Of a DNA stretch of 7,574 bases, positions 6,993 through 7,574 are shown one piece after another. The stretch covers positions 1 to 7,574 of the forward strand of contig QNAZ01000037.1 in assembly GCA_003641645.1 (NCBI GenBank). Reading direction: 5' to 3'. The notes beneath the pieces were generated by a model. That model had not been told where the DNA came from and ran no database searches. It saw only the letters and a program-made list of their open reading frames with translations. Each line of letters begins with the position of its first letter. The stretch's first letter is position 1. Position numbers and translations under genes: made by a program. This DNA comes from Thermodesulfobacteriota bacterium. Lineage in GTDB: Bacteria; Desulfobacterota; Thermodesulfobacteria; Thermodesulfobacteriales; Thermodesulfobacteriaceae.

Positions 6993-7574
6993 ATCAGATT
7001 TAAGGTCTATTTTTAAAACCCTAAATCCATATCTTTCAATAATAAGATGATTACATTTGGGACAATAGGTATTTTCATATTGATTACCTGGAACGTTTCC
7101 TATATAGATATAATAAAGTCCTGCTTCTTTACCTATATAATAAGCTTTTAATAAGGTTTCTTCCGGAGTAAAGGGCTTGTTCAAAAGTTTATAATTAGGG
7201 AAAAAACGGGAAATATGCCAAGGAACTTCTGGTCCTAACTCAGTGCATATAAAATTAGCAATGTCCTTTAATTCTTCTGGATCGTCATTTTCTCCTGGAA
7301 TAATGAGAGTGGTTATTTCTAACCATATACCTTGATTTTTTAGATATTTTAAATTTTCTAAAACAGGTTGCAATTTTGCTTTACAGAGATTTTTATAAAA
7401 TTCCTCTCTAAAAGCCTTAAGATCTACATTTATTCCATGAAGATAAGGTTTTATATAATCAATAGCTTCTTTTGTCATGTATCCATTAGAAACAAATACA
7501 TTTTTTAATCCATGTTTTGTAGCTAATTTGGCACAATCATAAGCAAACTCAAAATAAATAGTTGGTTCAGTATA
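6945..7574 (-). CDS. amrS: AmmeMemoRadiSam system radical SAM enzyme (5' partial, runs off the right edge)
   Basis: The frame stays open from the right edge to a TGA at 6945-6947 and gives 209 residues of a family usually about 330-350 long. The N-terminal part with the CxxxCxxC cluster motif lies outside. Within the visible part, YTEPT at 1-5 is the SAM-binding loop. It is followed by GLKNVFVSNGYM, INVDLKAF at 48-55, EITTLIIPGENDD, WHISRFFPNYK, IYIGNVPGNQYENTYC and a terminal GVWN. A zinc-ribbon tail has two CPKC pairs at visible residues 171-174 and 197-200. This set is the signature of the PflA-like radical SAM partner of AMMECR1- and Memo-type proteins, found mainly in anaerobic bacteria and archaea; its reaction is not established as far as I know. 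The methionine at 7478 is internal, because 32 conserved residues precede it. The gene converges on rlmN and its last 48 bases overlap it. Confidence 0.88.
   Translation of the reverse strand, partial: YTEPTIYFEFAYDCAKLATKHGLKNVFVSNGYMTKEAIDYIKPYLHGINVDLKAFREEFYKNLCKAKLQPVLENLKYLKNQGIWLEITTLIIPGENDDPEELKDIANFICTELGPEVPWHISRFFPNYKLLNKPFTPEETLLKAYYIGKEAGLYYIYIGNVPGNQYENTYCPKCNHLIIERYGFRVLKIDLKSDLTCPKCGFFIHGVWN

Noticed and set aside
6989..7003. Palindrome TTAAATC-A-GATTTAA over the rlmN stop, followed by a short T run at 7010-7014
   Set aside because: The stem would be about six A-U pairs with a three-base loop and no G-C pair, too weak for a convincing intrinsic terminator, and it lies inside the amrS coding sequence.
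7476..7478. Methionine codon as the start of the - strand radical SAM gene
   Set aside because: The frame stays open upstream to the edge and encodes the conserved YTEPT and VFVSNGY segments, so this Met is internal.

Overview
The window is a gene-dense, AT-rich stretch (roughly 30% G+C by eye, with heavy AAA/ATA/AGA codon use) from a Gram-negative bacterium: it carries lpxB, a gene for lipid A assembly. The low G+C, strong AGGAGG ribosome-binding sites, a stand-alone AICAR formyltransferase, an archaeal-style class V aminotransferase next to serA and an AmmeMemoRadiSam radical SAM enzyme together suggest a strict anaerobe. A thermophile of the Thermodesulfobacteriota (Thermodesulfobacterium-like) fits best, but this is an inference from gene content, not a match to a known genome.

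Layout. On the + strand seven reading frames run head to tail from 1 to 6992: the 3' end of a probable Gfo/Idh/MocA-type oxidoreductase (1-141), lpxB (138-1289), a purH-type AICAR formyltransferase without the IMP cyclohydrolase domain (1315-2607), greA (2629-3099), a class V PLP aminotransferase (3129-4292), serA (4317-5897) and rlmN (5904-6992). Junctions range from a 4-base overlap to 29 bases, no terminator is visible between them, and they could form one transcription unit. On the - strand a radical SAM gene of the AmmeMemoRadiSam family enters from the right edge (6945 to beyond 7574) and collides tail to tail with rlmN, sharing 48 bases. No noncoding stretch exceeds about 30 bases, and I see no RNA gene, mobile element, CRISPR array or convincing promoter or terminator.

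How the genes work together. The first two belong to lipid A precursor synthesis. The aminotransferase and serA are very likely two consecutive steps of the phosphorylated serine pathway. Serine is a main one-carbon source, and the purH-type enzyme consumes 10-formyl-tetrahydrofolate (or, in some lineages, formate through another enzyme), so a loose metabolic link is possible. greA (transcript cleavage) and rlmN (rRNA/tRNA methylation) are housekeeping genes. The least understood gene is the AmmeMemoRadiSam radical SAM enzyme. I found nothing that I can honestly call a new system; the best leads are the amrS-like gene and its overlap with rlmN, the split purine enzyme, and the possible 3-amino-sugar lipid A gene beside lpxB.
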